Made by a program: the position numbers and the translations under genes. Of a stretch of DNA of 64,000 nucleotides, positions 39,231-47,421 are shown piece by piece. Origin of the DNA: Thiomicrospira pelophila DSM 1534 (lineage in GTDB: Bacteria; Pseudomonadota; Gammaproteobacteria; Thiomicrospirales; Thiomicrospiraceae); assembly GCF_000711195.1 (NCBI RefSeq), contig NZ_JOMR01000001.1:682001-746000 (forward strand), in the 5' to 3' direction. The notes under the pieces are model-generated. The model saw only the letters and a program-made list of their open reading frames with translations, had not been told where the DNA came from and did no database searches. The first letter of the stretch is position 1. Every line of letters begins with the position of its first letter.

Positions 39231-41210
39231 ATGGAAATGTTGCATTTTATTCTTACCGTTATACTGCTATCGCCGCTCTTTGGTGCGATCGCCGCGGGTT
39301 TGTTTGGTCGTAGAATAGGCCGTCGAGGCGCGCACAGCGTGACTATCTTAAGTGTGGCTGTTTCGACGGTGCTATCTGCCTATGTGTTCCTTGAGTACAT
39401 CTTTAATGGAGCTGAAGTCTACAATGCCGCGCTCTATACTTGGATGGTCAGTGATGGCATTCGTTTTGAAATAGGATTTTTGATTGATAGTTTAACGGCG
39501 ACTATGATGTTGGTGGTCACCTTTGTATCTTTAATGGTTCATATTTATACCATTGGCTATATGGATCACGATGAAGATTACGACCATAGCAACCCTTATT
39601 ATCAGCGTTTCTTTAGCTATCTGTCGTTGTTTACTTTTTCAATGTTATCGCTGGTTATGGCCAATAACTTTCTTCAATTGTTCTTTGGTTGGGAAGCAGT
39701 AGGTTTGGTTTCTTACTTGTTGATTGGTTTCTATATGAAGCGTGAGTCGGCAATCGTTGCGAATTTGAAAGCCTTTTTAGTTAACCGCGTGGGTGATTTC
39801 GGCTTTATCTTGGGTATCGCGATGGTGTTTGTGTATTTCAATACACTCGACTATCAAGAATTCTTTGATCGTTTAGCTGAGCACGAACATACCATGATGA
39901 GTTTCATTCCAGGGGTTGAGTGGTCTGTGATTACCGTCATGGTGATTCTATTATTCATTGGTGCGATGGGTAAATCAGCACAGATGCCATTGCATGTTTG
40001 GCTACCAGAGTCTATGGAAGGTCCAACGCCTATTTCAGCATTGATTCACGCCGCTACAATGGTTACCGCTGGTATCTTCATGGTCGCCCGTTTATCACCG
40101 GCTTATGAAATGTCAGAAGCCGCGCTTGCCTTCATTTTAGTCGTGGGCGCCTTAACCGCATTCATGATGGGCTTATTAGGCATTATTCAGAATGATATTA
40201 AGCGTGTAGTCGCCTACTCAACCCTTTCGCAATTAGGCTACATGACAGCCGCACTAGGTGCGTCTGCTTACGCAGCAAGTATGTTTCATGTACTCACGCA
40301 TGCATTCTTTAAAGCTTTACTGTTCCTCGCAGCGGGCTCAGTGATTATTGCAATGCACCATATTCAAGATATTCGTCAAATGGGCGGCTTGAAAAAACAC
40401 ATGCCAGTGACATATTGGGCACTGCTGTTAGGCTCACTAGCATTGATAGGTTTCCCAGGCTTTTCAGGCTTCTTTTCTAAAGACAGCATTCTATTGGCAG
40501 TTAATCAGACCGACTCTTGGGGATCGAGTTTTGCCTATACATTATTGTTGATGGGCGTGTTTGTGACGGCTTTCTATAGCTTTAGAATGTTCTTCTTAGT
40601 GTTCCATGGCGAAGAAAGTGATTATGTGAAATCACATAAAATTCATGAATCACCCAAAGTCGTGACGATTCCATTAATTTTGCTGGCGATTCCATCGGTT
40701 GTATTGGGCTTGTTCATGATTCAGCCTGTGTTGTCAGGTAACTATTTTTCAGATGCGATTACGGTGCTACCGTCGCATGATGTTCTAGCGAATATCTATG
40801 CAACCCAGTTTGATAACGTTTTAGGATTTATTATTCATGGCTTTATGACTTTGCCAGTTTGGTTAGCACTTGCTGGTGTGGCTTTGGCATGGCTGTTCTA
40901 CATGAAGCGACCTGATATTCCAGTTTGGATTCAGGGTAAATGTACGCGAGCAAATTATGTGCTTGAACATGCCTATGGATTTGATCGCTTAAATGACATT
41001 GTGTTTGTAAAAGGTTCGATCCGCTTGGGTCAATTCTTCTGGCGCTCTATCGATATGCGTGTCATTGATACAGGTATGGTTAATGGTACGGTACGTCGCG
41101 TATCAGATATGGCGACCATGTTCAGAGAGTCACAAACTGGTTATATGTACCATTATGCTTTTGTCATGATCTTTGGTCTTTTAGGCTTATTGATCTGGGC
41201 ACTTTGGTAA
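39231..41210 (+). CDS. nuoL: NADH-quinone oxidoreductase subunit L
   Basis: NuoL is the distal proton-pumping subunit with 16 helices and a long lateral helix. The 659 residues contain FFGWEAVGLVSYLLIGF with its key glutamate, GAMGKSAQMPLHVWLPESMEGPTPISALIHAATMV, KRVVAYSTLSQLGYM and HAFFKALLFLAAGSVI. The C-terminal region carries the lateral-helix extension. It is homologous to NuoM and NuoN but has the L-specific start ILLSPLFGAIAAGLFGRR. Confidence 0.96.
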   Translation: MEMLHFILTVILLSPLFGAIAAGLFGRRIGRRGAHSVTILSVAVSTVLSAYVFLEYIFNGAEVYNAALYTWMVSDGIRFEIGFLIDSLTATMMLVVTFVSLMVHIYTIGYMDHDEDYDHSNPYYQRFFSYLSLFTFSMLSLVMANNFLQLFFGWEAVGLVSYLLIGFYMKRESAIVANLKAFLVNRVGDFGFILGIAMVFVYFNTLDYQEFFDRLAEHEHTMMSFIPGVEWSVITVMVILLFIGAMGKSAQMPLHVWLPESMEGPTPISALIHAATMVTAGIFMVARLSPAYEMSEAALAFILVVGALTAFMMGLLGIIQNDIKRVVAYSTLSQLGYMTAALGASAYAASMFHVLTHAFFKALLFLAAGSVIIAMHHIQDIRQMGGLKKHMPVTYWALLLGSLALIGFPGFSGFFSKDSILLAVNQTDSWGSSFAYTLLLMGVFVTAFYSFRMFFLVFHGEESDYVKSHKIHESPKVVTIPLILLAIPSVVLGLFMIQPVLSGNYFSDAITVLPSHDVLANIYATQFDNVLGFIIHGFMTLPVWLALAGVALAWLFYMKRPDIPVWIQGKCTRANYVLEHAYGFDRLNDIVFVKGSIRLGQFFWRSIDMRVIDTGMVNGTVRRVSDMATMFRESQTGYMYHYAFVMIFGLLGLLIWALW

Positions 41211-41242
41211 TTAAAGAATAATAAGAAAAGGAAAACGATTTC

Positions 41243-42757
41243 ATGTCTTTAGGCTATCCGATTCTCAGTACCCTTATTTGGTTACCGATCATTGCGGGTT
41301 TGATTGTATTGTTTGCAGGTCGCAATAACCCAGAGTTTGCCAAATGGTTTTCTTTGGGTGCGGCTGTATTAACTTTCCTACTGTCTTTGCCGCTTTACGT
41401 GGCGTTTGACACCACTACCTCAGCGATGCAATTTGTTGAGCGTGCAAGTTGGATTCCGCAATACAATATCGAGTACTTCTTGGGTGTTGACGGTTTATCT
41501 ATGCCGTTAGTGTTATTAACCACCTTTACCCAGGTATTAGTAATCGCCTCAGCCTGGACAGTGATTAAAGACCGTGTAGAACAATACATGGGCGCATTCA
41601 TGATCATGCAAGGTCTAATGATTGGTGTATTTGTAGCGCTAGATTCGATCTTGTTTTATGTGTTTTGGGAAGCCTTGCTGATTCCGATGTTTATCGTAAT
41701 TGGTAAGTGGGGTGGGCCAAAACGTGTATATGCGACCTTAAAATTCTTCCTCTATACCTTCATGGGCTCGGTGTTCATGTTGGTGGCTTTCTTATACATG
41801 TATTTCCAATCAGGCAGTTTCTCAATCCTCGATTTCCACGCGATGCCGATTGGTATGACCGCGCAAATTTTGATTTTCTTGGCTTTCTTAATTGCGTTTG
41901 CGGTCAAAATCCCCATGTTCCCGGTACACACCTGGTTGCCGGATGCGCACGTTGAAGCGCCCACTGCAGGTTCGGTTGTACTAGCCGCGATCATGTTGAA
42001 GATGGGTGGGTATGGTTTTGTTCGTTTTAGTTTACCAATTACGCCAGATGCATCCATGACATTGGATTGGCTGATTATTGCCTTATCCCTGATTGCAATT
42101 GTGTACATTGCGTTCGTAGCCTTGATTCAGAGCGATATGAAAAAACTGGTGGCTTATTCATCAATCGCGCACATGGGTTTCGTTACATTAGGCTTGTTCT
42201 TGGTGTACAGCATTGTTAGCAAAACCGGTGACGTTCAAGGTGCAGCCTTGGGTATGGAAGGTGCGATGGTTCAAATGATCTCGCACGGCTTTATATCGGG
42301 TGCGATGTTCTTGGCAATTGGTGTGTTGTATGACCGTATGCATACGCGTGAAATTGGCGCTTATGGCGGGGTAGTTAACAGCATGCCATGGTTTGGCTTC
42401 TTTGCGGTTTTATTTGCTATGGCTAACGCGGGACTGCCGGGTACTTCAGGCTTCGTCGGTGAGTTTATGGTTATTTTAAGCTCGTTTAAAGCCAATGTAT
42501 GGTTCGGCGTATTAGCCGCCACAACCTTGATTGTTGGCGCGGCTTACACTTTATGGATGATTAAGCGCGTGATTTTCGGATCCGTTGCAAACGAAGAAGT
42601 CGCCAAATTGCAGGATCTAAATCGTCGAGAATTCGCGATTATGGCTACCTTGGCGTTTGTCATTATTTTGCTGGGTGTATGGCCAAATCCGCTGTTAGAA
42701 GTGATGCACAGCTCGGTTGATAATTTATTAATCCAAGCAACCACATCAAAACTGTAA
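41243..42757 (+). CDS. nuoM: NADH-quinone oxidoreductase subunit M
   Basis: NuoM is the second antiporter-like proton-pumping subunit. The 504 residues have about 14 helices. Family blocks are YNIEYFLGVDGLSMPLVLLTTF, FYVFWEALLIPMFIVIGKWGG (key glutamate), KIPMFPVHTWLPDAHVEAPTAGSVVLAAIMLKMGGYG-type (WLPDAHVEAPTAGSVVLA) and KKLVAYSSIAHMGFV. A shine sequence AAGGAAAACG lies before ATG 41243. nuoN follows after 25 bp. Confidence 0.96.
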   Translation: MSLGYPILSTLIWLPIIAGLIVLFAGRNNPEFAKWFSLGAAVLTFLLSLPLYVAFDTTTSAMQFVERASWIPQYNIEYFLGVDGLSMPLVLLTTFTQVLVIASAWTVIKDRVEQYMGAFMIMQGLMIGVFVALDSILFYVFWEALLIPMFIVIGKWGGPKRVYATLKFFLYTFMGSVFMLVAFLYMYFQSGSFSILDFHAMPIGMTAQILIFLAFLIAFAVKIPMFPVHTWLPDAHVEAPTAGSVVLAAIMLKMGGYGFVRFSLPITPDASMTLDWLIIALSLIAIVYIAFVALIQSDMKKLVAYSSIAHMGFVTLGLFLVYSIVSKTGDVQGAALGMEGAMVQMISHGFISGAMFLAIGVLYDRMHTREIGAYGGVVNSMPWFGFFAVLFAMANAGLPGTSGFVGEFMVILSSFKANVWFGVLAATTLIVGAAYTLWMIKRVIFGSVANEEVAKLQDLNRREFAIMATLAFVIILLGVWPNPLLEVMHSSVDNLLIQATTSKL

Positions 42758-42782
42758 CTATGAGACTAGGTGAGTCAAAACT

Positions 42783-44225
42783 ATGAATTTTGTTATTCCA
42801 GATTTTATGCCAGCCATTCCAGAGATTGTGCTATTAACGCTGGCGTCGTTTATTCTCATTGCGGACACGATGTGGTCTAAGCGATTTGTTAATGCTACTT
42901 ACTATGCCACGCAGTTCACTTTGTTTTTAGTGGGCATCCTAATTTTGATTAGTTTTACCACCGCTCCGGTGGTGACCTTTGATCAAAGCTTTGTGCGCGA
43001 TGCGTTTGCGGATGTATTGAAGATATTTATTGTCATTGTTTCTTTAGGCGTGTTCTTGTTCTCAAGAGAGTACTTAAAGCAAAATGATTTTTACAAAGGT
43101 GAGTTCTTTACGCTTGGCTTATTTGCCATTTTGGGTATGTTTGTCATGGTGTCGGCTTATAACTTTATTACGTTATTTGTTGGCTTAGAGATTATGTCAC
43201 TAGCCATGTACGCGATGATTGCGATGCAGCGTGATTCAAGCAAAGCTACTGAAGCCGCCATCAAGTATTTTGTGTTGGGTGCACTGGCTACCGGTCTTTT
43301 ACTATACGGCCTATCGATGATTTATGGCGCAACGGGCAGCTTAACCATTCCAGAAGTAAAATCAATCGTTGAGTCCGGTAAAGCCGACTCTGTCGTATTA
43401 GCCTTTGGGGTTGTGTTTATTGTGATCGGCCTGGGCTTTAAATTGGGCGCGGTTCCTTTTCATATGTGGGTGCCAGATGTTTATCATGGCTCGCCAACGG
43501 CCGTAACACTCTTTATTGGTGCGGCTCCAAAAATTGCCGCCTTTGCAATCGTTTATCGCTTGTTAGTTGATGGTGTACCAGGCCTGGTACTTGATTGGCA
43601 GCCATTGTTGATTATTATGGCTGTGTTGTCGATGGTCGTGGGTACGGTGATTGCGATTGCCCAAACCAACTTTAAACGACTACTGGCTTATTCTGGTATT
43701 GCTCATATTGGGTTTTTGCTACTGGGCTTTATTGCGGCTACGCCAGAAGGTTATTCAGCGGCAATGTTTTATGTATTAGTTTATGCATTAACCAGTGTCG
43801 CAGCGTTTGGTATGATTATCACTCTGGCTCGTACAGGTTTTGAATTTGATGAAATTAAGGACTTTAAAGGTCTAAATCAGCGCAACCCATGGTTAGCCGC
43901 TATGATGCTTATTATTATGTTCTCGATGGCCGGTATTCCACCATTTATTGGCTTCTACGCTAAAGTAGTGGTGTTACAAGAAGTTATTACCGCCGGTTTC
44001 GTATGGCTGGCTATTGTTGGTGTGGTTACGGCCGTTGCGGGTGCCTTCTACTACTTAAGAGTTGTAAAGGTTATGTACTTTGATAGTTCACCAGTTGACG
44101 GCGAATTAAAGGCCACCACAAAAGAAATGGCTGCCGGCGTAAGTGTGTTCTCGCTTGCATTGCTAGTATTAGGTTTAATGCCAGCATGGTTAATGAGCGT
44201 CGCTTATAACAGTTTGCTTGCTTAA
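42783..44225 (+). CDS. nuoN: NADH-quinone oxidoreductase subunit N
   Basis: NuoN is the proximal antiporter-like subunit. The 480 residues include LFVGLEIMSLAMYAMIAMQRDSSKATEAAIKYF with the key glutamate, FKLGAVPFHMWVPDVYHGSPTAVTLFIGAAPK and KRLLAYSGIAHIGFLLLGF. An exact palindrome copy (43577-43588) encodes VPGLV in a periplasmic loop and is extended to 16 bp of symmetry. It closes the nuo operon and is followed by a GC-rich hairpin. Confidence 0.96.
   Translation: MNFVIPDFMPAIPEIVLLTLASFILIADTMWSKRFVNATYYATQFTLFLVGILILISFTTAPVVTFDQSFVRDAFADVLKIFIVIVSLGVFLFSREYLKQNDFYKGEFFTLGLFAILGMFVMVSAYNFITLFVGLEIMSLAMYAMIAMQRDSSKATEAAIKYFVLGALATGLLLYGLSMIYGATGSLTIPEVKSIVESGKADSVVLAFGVVFIVIGLGFKLGAVPFHMWVPDVYHGSPTAVTLFIGAAPKIAAFAIVYRLLVDGVPGLVLDWQPLLIIMAVLSMVVGTVIAIAQTNFKRLLAYSGIAHIGFLLLGFIAATPEGYSAAMFYVLVYALTSVAAFGMIITLARTGFEFDEIKDFKGLNQRNPWLAAMMLIIMFSMAGIPPFIGFYAKVVVLQEVITAGFVWLAIVGVVTAVAGAFYYLRVVKVMYFDSSPVDGELKATTKEMAAGVSVFSLALLVLGLMPAWLMSVAYNSLLA
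43577..43588. repeat. palindromic repeat ACCAGGCCTGGT (exact)
   Basis: Exact copy inside nuoN. The flanks extend the symmetry to GTACCAGGCCTGGTAC (43575-43590). Read as PGLV. Confidence 0.9.
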
Positions 44226-44250
44226 TAGTCTAAGGCTCCAAATGTTTTAA

Positions 44251-44278
44251 AAGAGGGCGCCATATGGCGCCTTATTTG
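44251..44278 (+). terminator. hairpin after nuoN
   Basis: GGCGCC (44256-44261) and GGCGCC (44266-44271) pair around ATAT, followed by TTATTTGT. It lies 30 bp after the nuoN stop and 27 bp before the DUF2818 gene. Possibly a partial terminator. Confidence 0.6.
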
Positions 44279-44297
44279 TATTAAGAGGAAATAGAAA

Positions 44298-44621
44298 ATG
44301 AGTGTTGATCAAGCAGTATGGATATTGTTGTTTTTAGCCATTGTATTGGCTAATGTACCCTGGATACTATCGAATAGGTTATTTGTCCTTGTAGCTCTGT
44401 CGAAGCCTAAGGCGCTTTGGCTGAACTTAATTGAATGGCTAACTTATTTAGTCGTTGTTGGTTTGATTGGCATTTGGTTGGAATACAAGACTATGGGCAA
44501 TATAGAACCCCAGCAATGGGAGTTTTATGTGATCAATCTGTTCATGTTTACAATCTTTTCATTTCCAGGTTTTATTTATCGATATAACTTGAAAATGTAC
44601 CTAGATAAAGCCAAGAAATAA
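44298..44621 (+). CDS. DUF2818 membrane protein
   Basis: A 107-residue membrane protein of the DUF2818 family, known from its place directly after nuoN in beta- and gammaproteobacteria. Three helices are likely (about 6-26, 44-65, 80-98). Conserved marks include NVPWILSNRLF near residue 20 and INLFMFTIFSFPGFIYRYNL at the C-terminus. Function unknown; the constant link to complex I suggests an assembly or accessory role, which is inference. RBS AAGAGGAAA precedes ATG 44298. Confidence 0.82.
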   Translation: MSVDQAVWILLFLAIVLANVPWILSNRLFVLVALSKPKALWLNLIEWLTYLVVVGLIGIWLEYKTMGNIEPQQWEFYVINLFMFTIFSFPGFIYRYNLKMYLDKAKK

Positions 44622-44648
44622 TCATTAGAAATTAAACCAAATAAAGGC

Positions 44649-44676
44649 TTGTATTCTGGTTCTCAGACAGTATAAT
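44649..44676 (+). promoter_or_regulatory. sigma-70 promoter of initiator tRNA
   Basis: TTGTAT (44649-44654) and consensus TATAAT (44671-44676) with 16-bp spacing; the tRNA begins 16 bp after the -10 box. GCGC-like discriminator bases (ACGCAC) follow. Confidence 0.75.
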
Positions 44677-44691
44677 ACGCACATCAATTAA

Positions 44692-44768
<77 letters not shown>

Positions 44769-44773
44769 ATAAT

Positions 44774-44823
44774 AAAAGCCTGATTTTTCAATGAGTTACA
44801 GCTCTTGAGAATCGGGCTTTTTT
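44774..44823 (+). terminator. intrinsic terminator after tRNA-fMet
   Basis: AGCCTGATT (44777-44785) pairs with AATCGGGCT (44810-44818), one G-T pair, followed by TTTTTT. The stem is bracketed by AAAA and TTTT, so it could work on both strands. Confidence 0.85.
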
Positions 44824-44825
44824 AT

Positions 44826-44951
44826 TGTCCAAATTTCACCACTGTGGGGGAAATTGTGGGATTTTCTATGGTTATTTATACGTATTTTAATTGATCGATA
44901 AGGCGATGAAACTAGCTAGGTTAGTTTTGAGGTATGAGAGATCGTCTTTTA
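44826..44951. other. non-coding stretch without recognisable feature
   Basis: Between the tRNA terminator and the hairpin of the convergent PilZ gene I see no gene and no repeat. The G-rich element at about 44845-44863 (CACTGTGGGGGAAATTGTGGG) directly downstream of a tRNA was considered as an attachment site, but there is no integrase or duplicated tRNA end. Confidence 0.5.
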
Positions 44952-44978
44952 GCAAGCACCAGGCCAGGTGGTGCTTGC
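44952..44978 (-). terminator. palindrome-type hairpin after the PilZ gene
   Basis: GCAAGCACCA (44952-44961) pairs perfectly with TGGTGCTTGC (44969-44978) around a GGCCAGG loop. This is a rearranged relative of ACCAGGCCTGGT with extra bases in the centre. It lies 13 bp downstream of the minus-strand PilZ gene stop. Confidence 0.6.
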
Positions 44979-44990
44979 ATATGCTTCGTT

Positions 44991-45578
44991 TTAACCTCTA
45001 GCGAAGGGGGCGTCAGATTCTTCGCGCTTTTTATTGGCCATTTCAATCTCTTTGGTTTGGATGAAGTAGACAATTTTACGACGATCATCTTCGGTAATAT
45101 CTTCAAACTCGAGAGCAACCTGGTTTACGTTGCCTTTTAGTGAAATTTTAACGATATTGCATCGAACTAAAATAGGATGCTCTTCTGGTAAGGGTTTTAG
45201 CAGTAAATCAACTTTATCGTCTTTACTAATTTTCTCTGGCACGTCAAAGGCTAAGCCACCCGCGCTGATATTCACCATTCTTTGGGGAATGCTGTGGGTC
45301 AATTGGTCTTGATCCATTGTTTGCAGAAAGAAATTCACCTTGCTGTTAATGGCCGTTAAAACGGCAGATAAAATGGTGCTTTTCGTGCCAATTTGGCTAA
45401 TCAGTTCATTTATCTGCTCATCTAGCTCACCCAAATTTTCCATAAAATACTTTTCTATGTAATTAGCGTCCGGGTTTGCAGGCAGCGGGTTTTGTTCTGC
45501 TTCTTTACTTGGAATGATGCGATAGCTGCATGGCAACATGGCATCAATTCGAAAAAAGGAACGTTGTTCTTTAGACAT
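44991..45578 (-). CDS. PilZ domain protein next to flgN-flgM
   Basis: A 195-residue protein with an N-terminal helical segment (about 35-95, ENLGELDEQINELISQIGTKSTILSAVLTAIN) and a C-terminal PilZ domain (about 95-180) with NISAGGLAFDVP (NxSxxG motif) and VALEFEDITEDDRRKIVYFI. The N-terminal part starts FFRIDAMLPCSYRI, as in the extended PilZ proteins. It lies in the flagellar cluster behind a good sigma-54 promoter, so it is likely a c-di-GMP-dependent effector acting on the flagellum. The classical RxxxR part of the motif is not obvious, so c-di-GMP binding is uncertain. Confidence 0.78.
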   Translation of the reverse strand: MSKEQRSFFRIDAMLPCSYRIIPSKEAEQNPLPANPDANYIEKYFMENLGELDEQINELISQIGTKSTILSAVLTAINSKVNFFLQTMDQDQLTHSIPQRMVNISAGGLAFDVPEKISKDDKVDLLLKPLPEEHPILVRCNIVKISLKGNVNQVALEFEDITEDDRRKIVYFIQTKEIEMANKKREESDAPFARG

Positions 45579-45644
45579 TTTGAATCCCTTGTAAGGCTTT
45601 ATATTGTTATTCTAGTACAAAATATACTCTGTTATAAAACTTTG

Positions 45645-45660
45645 AGCAATTAGTGTGCCT
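45645..45660 (-). promoter_or_regulatory. sigma-54 promoter of the PilZ gene
   Basis: Read on the minus strand: AGGCAC-ACTAA-TTGCT. The GG and GC dinucleotides are exactly 12 bp apart (-24/-12). It overlaps the flgN stop codon and lies about 67 bp before the PilZ gene start. Confidence 0.7.
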
Positions 45661-46138
45661 AAGCTTTACCGAGAGAAGCTTTGCTATTGCTTGAGTGCTT
45701 TTTCACACCGCTTGCATTGTAAAGGCTGACAGGGGTGGCGGGGTTGTCAGTAAATAAATTGGTGAGTTGTGCGTTGATATTGTCCAAGGCTTGGATCGTA
45801 GTGCCATTGCGTATATTTAAGTTACGACAAGCTTCGGCTATTTCTACTATTTTAATTAAGTTTTGCTGTGTTATCTGAGGGAATTTTTGTAGCTCAATAT
45901 GTTTCGATAGTTCATTTAAATTGGATGGCAGGTCAAATTGGCTTTCAATTTGTTGAACCAAATTATTTATCTGTTCTGATTGGGTTTGTTTTCTGGGTAA
46001 CAAGTCAACGAGGCTGTTGAGGTCATGTTTTTTTAGAAGTTGAGCTTCATTTTCTAGAATGGATTGGAAGGCTGTTAAGTTTTCAAACAGTTCATTTAAA
46101 TGGAGGGTAAGGTCATGTGGATGAACTGTTTGTGGCAT
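45659..46138 (-). CDS. flgN: flagellar export chaperone FlgN
   Basis: FlgN is the cytoplasmic chaperone of the hook-associated proteins FlgK and FlgL. The 159-residue protein is almost all helical, starting with HDLTLHLNELFENLTAFQSILENEAQLLKKHDLNSLVDLLPRKQ-type heptads (for example LNELFENLTAFQSILENEA). The C-terminus NASGVKKHSSNSKASLGKA is disordered, where FlgK/L bind. Sequence conservation in the family is low; assignment rests mainly on position 24 bp after flgM and on the helical pattern. Confidence 0.85.
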   Translation of the reverse strand: MPQTVHPHDLTLHLNELFENLTAFQSILENEAQLLKKHDLNSLVDLLPRKQTQSEQINNLVQQIESQFDLPSNLNELSKHIELQKFPQITQQNLIKIVEIAEACRNLNIRNGTTIQALDNINAQLTNLFTDNPATPVSLYNASGVKKHSSNSKASLGKA

Positions 46139-46162
46139 GATAAAGCTTTACCTTAGGAAAGT

Positions 46163-46477
46163 TTAAGCCTTGGCAAAAAGCATTTCCGTTTTAATGAGCT
46201 TGTCGGCTATTTTTGCCGCATCAACTTTGTAAGTGCCGTCAGAGATGGCTTGCTTAAGTTCAGCAATGCGAGATTCGTTGCTTACATTAGCGGCGGCAGC
46301 ACGTTTTTCAAGTTCACGTAATTGTGCCGACATAGATGTAAGTGTTACACGATCTGTTTGTGGTTTTTCGGTGTTTTCTGCCGTAGAACCTTGTCCAGGC
46401 GTCGCTTTTTCTTGTGTTTTGTAGGTCTCGTTAGCTCTTGAGTTAGCTAAGTTGTTCTGTATGTTCTTGATATCCAT
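46163..46477 (-). CDS. flgM: anti-sigma-28 factor FlgM
   Basis: FlgM binds the flagellar sigma factor FliA and is exported when the hook is complete. The 104 residues have the usual disordered N-terminal half and the FliA-binding C-terminal helices: DRVTLTSMSAQLRELEKR, then IAELKQAISDGTYKVDAAKIADKLI. It is preceded by a sigma-28 promoter and followed by flgN, the standard autoregulated arrangement. Confidence 0.93.
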   Translation of the reverse strand: MDIKNIQNNLANSRANETYKTQEKATPGQGSTAENTEKPQTDRVTLTSMSAQLRELEKRAAAANVSNESRIAELKQAISDGTYKVDAAKIADKLIKTEMLFAKA

Positions 46478-46537
46478 GATTTTACCCTCATGATTTTAAA
46501 CGCTATTGTAGCAGTATTACTGTCGCTCTTGAAATAG

Positions 46538-46564
46538 ATAACGGCAAGAAATTAAGAAACTTTA
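46538..46564 (-). promoter_or_regulatory. sigma-28 (FliA) promoter of flgM
   Basis: On the minus strand TAAAGTTT (46557-46564), an 11-bp spacer, and GCCGTTAT (46538-46545). This matches the FliA consensus TAAAGTTT-N11-GCCGATAA at 14 of 16 positions. It lies 61 bp before the flgM start. Confidence 0.85.
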
Positions 46565-46591
46565 ATTTATTTTTCAAATAAATTTATAACG

Positions 46592-47299
46592 TTATGGAAT
46601 TTCTACGGTCTTTGGAGCAATTACTATGCCGGTTACGGTAATATCAGAATTTATATTTTTTACTTTGACTTGGTCCTGTTGCATACCATCTTCTAGCGCA
46701 ATGCCGGTGGTTTTGATTTCAACCCCGCCAACACGGGTAACGAGCGTCACTTCTTCTTTCTCGACCACCCAGTAAGGAATGTCGAGCATTTGTAGGGTTA
46801 ATACGCGGTTGGCTGGGATTGCCCGCTTGGCGCGCATACCGATGACATTATTAAGCGATTGCAAAGATCCGCGACGTATTTCATTTAAAGGTGTTAGTGT
46901 CAATTCGACATCGTCTTTGTTAATAACGGCTTGACGTAAGATTCCTTGAGTGGAAACAATGGCGGGTATTTTGCCATCTATATTGACTGAGACAAATACA
47001 CGCCAAGAAGGTTGGGTGCAATTGACACTGACGGTTAAGCGACCATGAATTTGACTTGGATCACGTTGACTTAATTCGAGTGGCATTGAACATTGCGGAA
47101 GGGTAAGTGTTGAGGGTAAGCTTCTTACATCAATCTGGGCTTCATGTATTTGTTGGTCTATGTTTTGCTTTACTTGTTCGTAAACCAGTTCATGAATTTC
47201 TTCTAAGGACTGATTTTGCGACATAGTCAGCCCGCCCCATAGTAATGAGAGGCCGCTGATCAATCCAATAAAAAGGGATTTCGATATTGTATGGCGCAT
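46592..47299 (-). CDS. flgA: flagellar P-ring assembly chaperone FlgA
   Basis: FlgA is a periplasmic chaperone for the P ring. The N-terminus is a signal peptide (from ATG 47299: MRHTISKSLFIGLISGLSLLW); an upstream in-frame ATG at 47317 adds six residues and cannot be excluded, as neither has a good ribosome site. The mature part has the SAF domain with LRQAVINKDDVELTLTPLNEIRRG, GMRAKRAIPANRVLTLQML and VTLVTRVGGVEIKTTGIALEDG. It is divergent from cheV. Confidence 0.9.
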   Translation of the reverse strand: MRHTISKSLFIGLISGLSLLWGGLTMSQNQSLEEIHELVYEQVKQNIDQQIHEAQIDVRSLPSTLTLPQCSMPLELSQRDPSQIHGRLTVSVNCTQPSWRVFVSVNIDGKIPAIVSTQGILRQAVINKDDVELTLTPLNEIRRGSLQSLNNVIGMRAKRAIPANRVLTLQMLDIPYWVVEKEEVTLVTRVGGVEIKTTGIALEDGMQQDQVKVKNINSDITVTGIVIAPKTVEIP

Positions 47300-47421
47300 A
47301 AAAATAATAGGTAACATAGTCTAGTGTGGGATTAAGTTCTACACTTTTGAATGGATTCTAAGGTATATTGTTCCGATAGTTCGGATTGGAATGGAACATT
47401 GTAATATAAGGTGGCTTTGAG

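Noticed and set aside
44845-44863. G-rich element after initiator tRNA as an integration site
   Set aside because: No integrase, no direct repeat of the tRNA 3' end and no foreign genes nearby.
47359-47379. TAAGGTAT ... TCCGATAG upstream of cheV as sigma-28 promoter
   Set aside because: The spacing is about 5 bp instead of 11.
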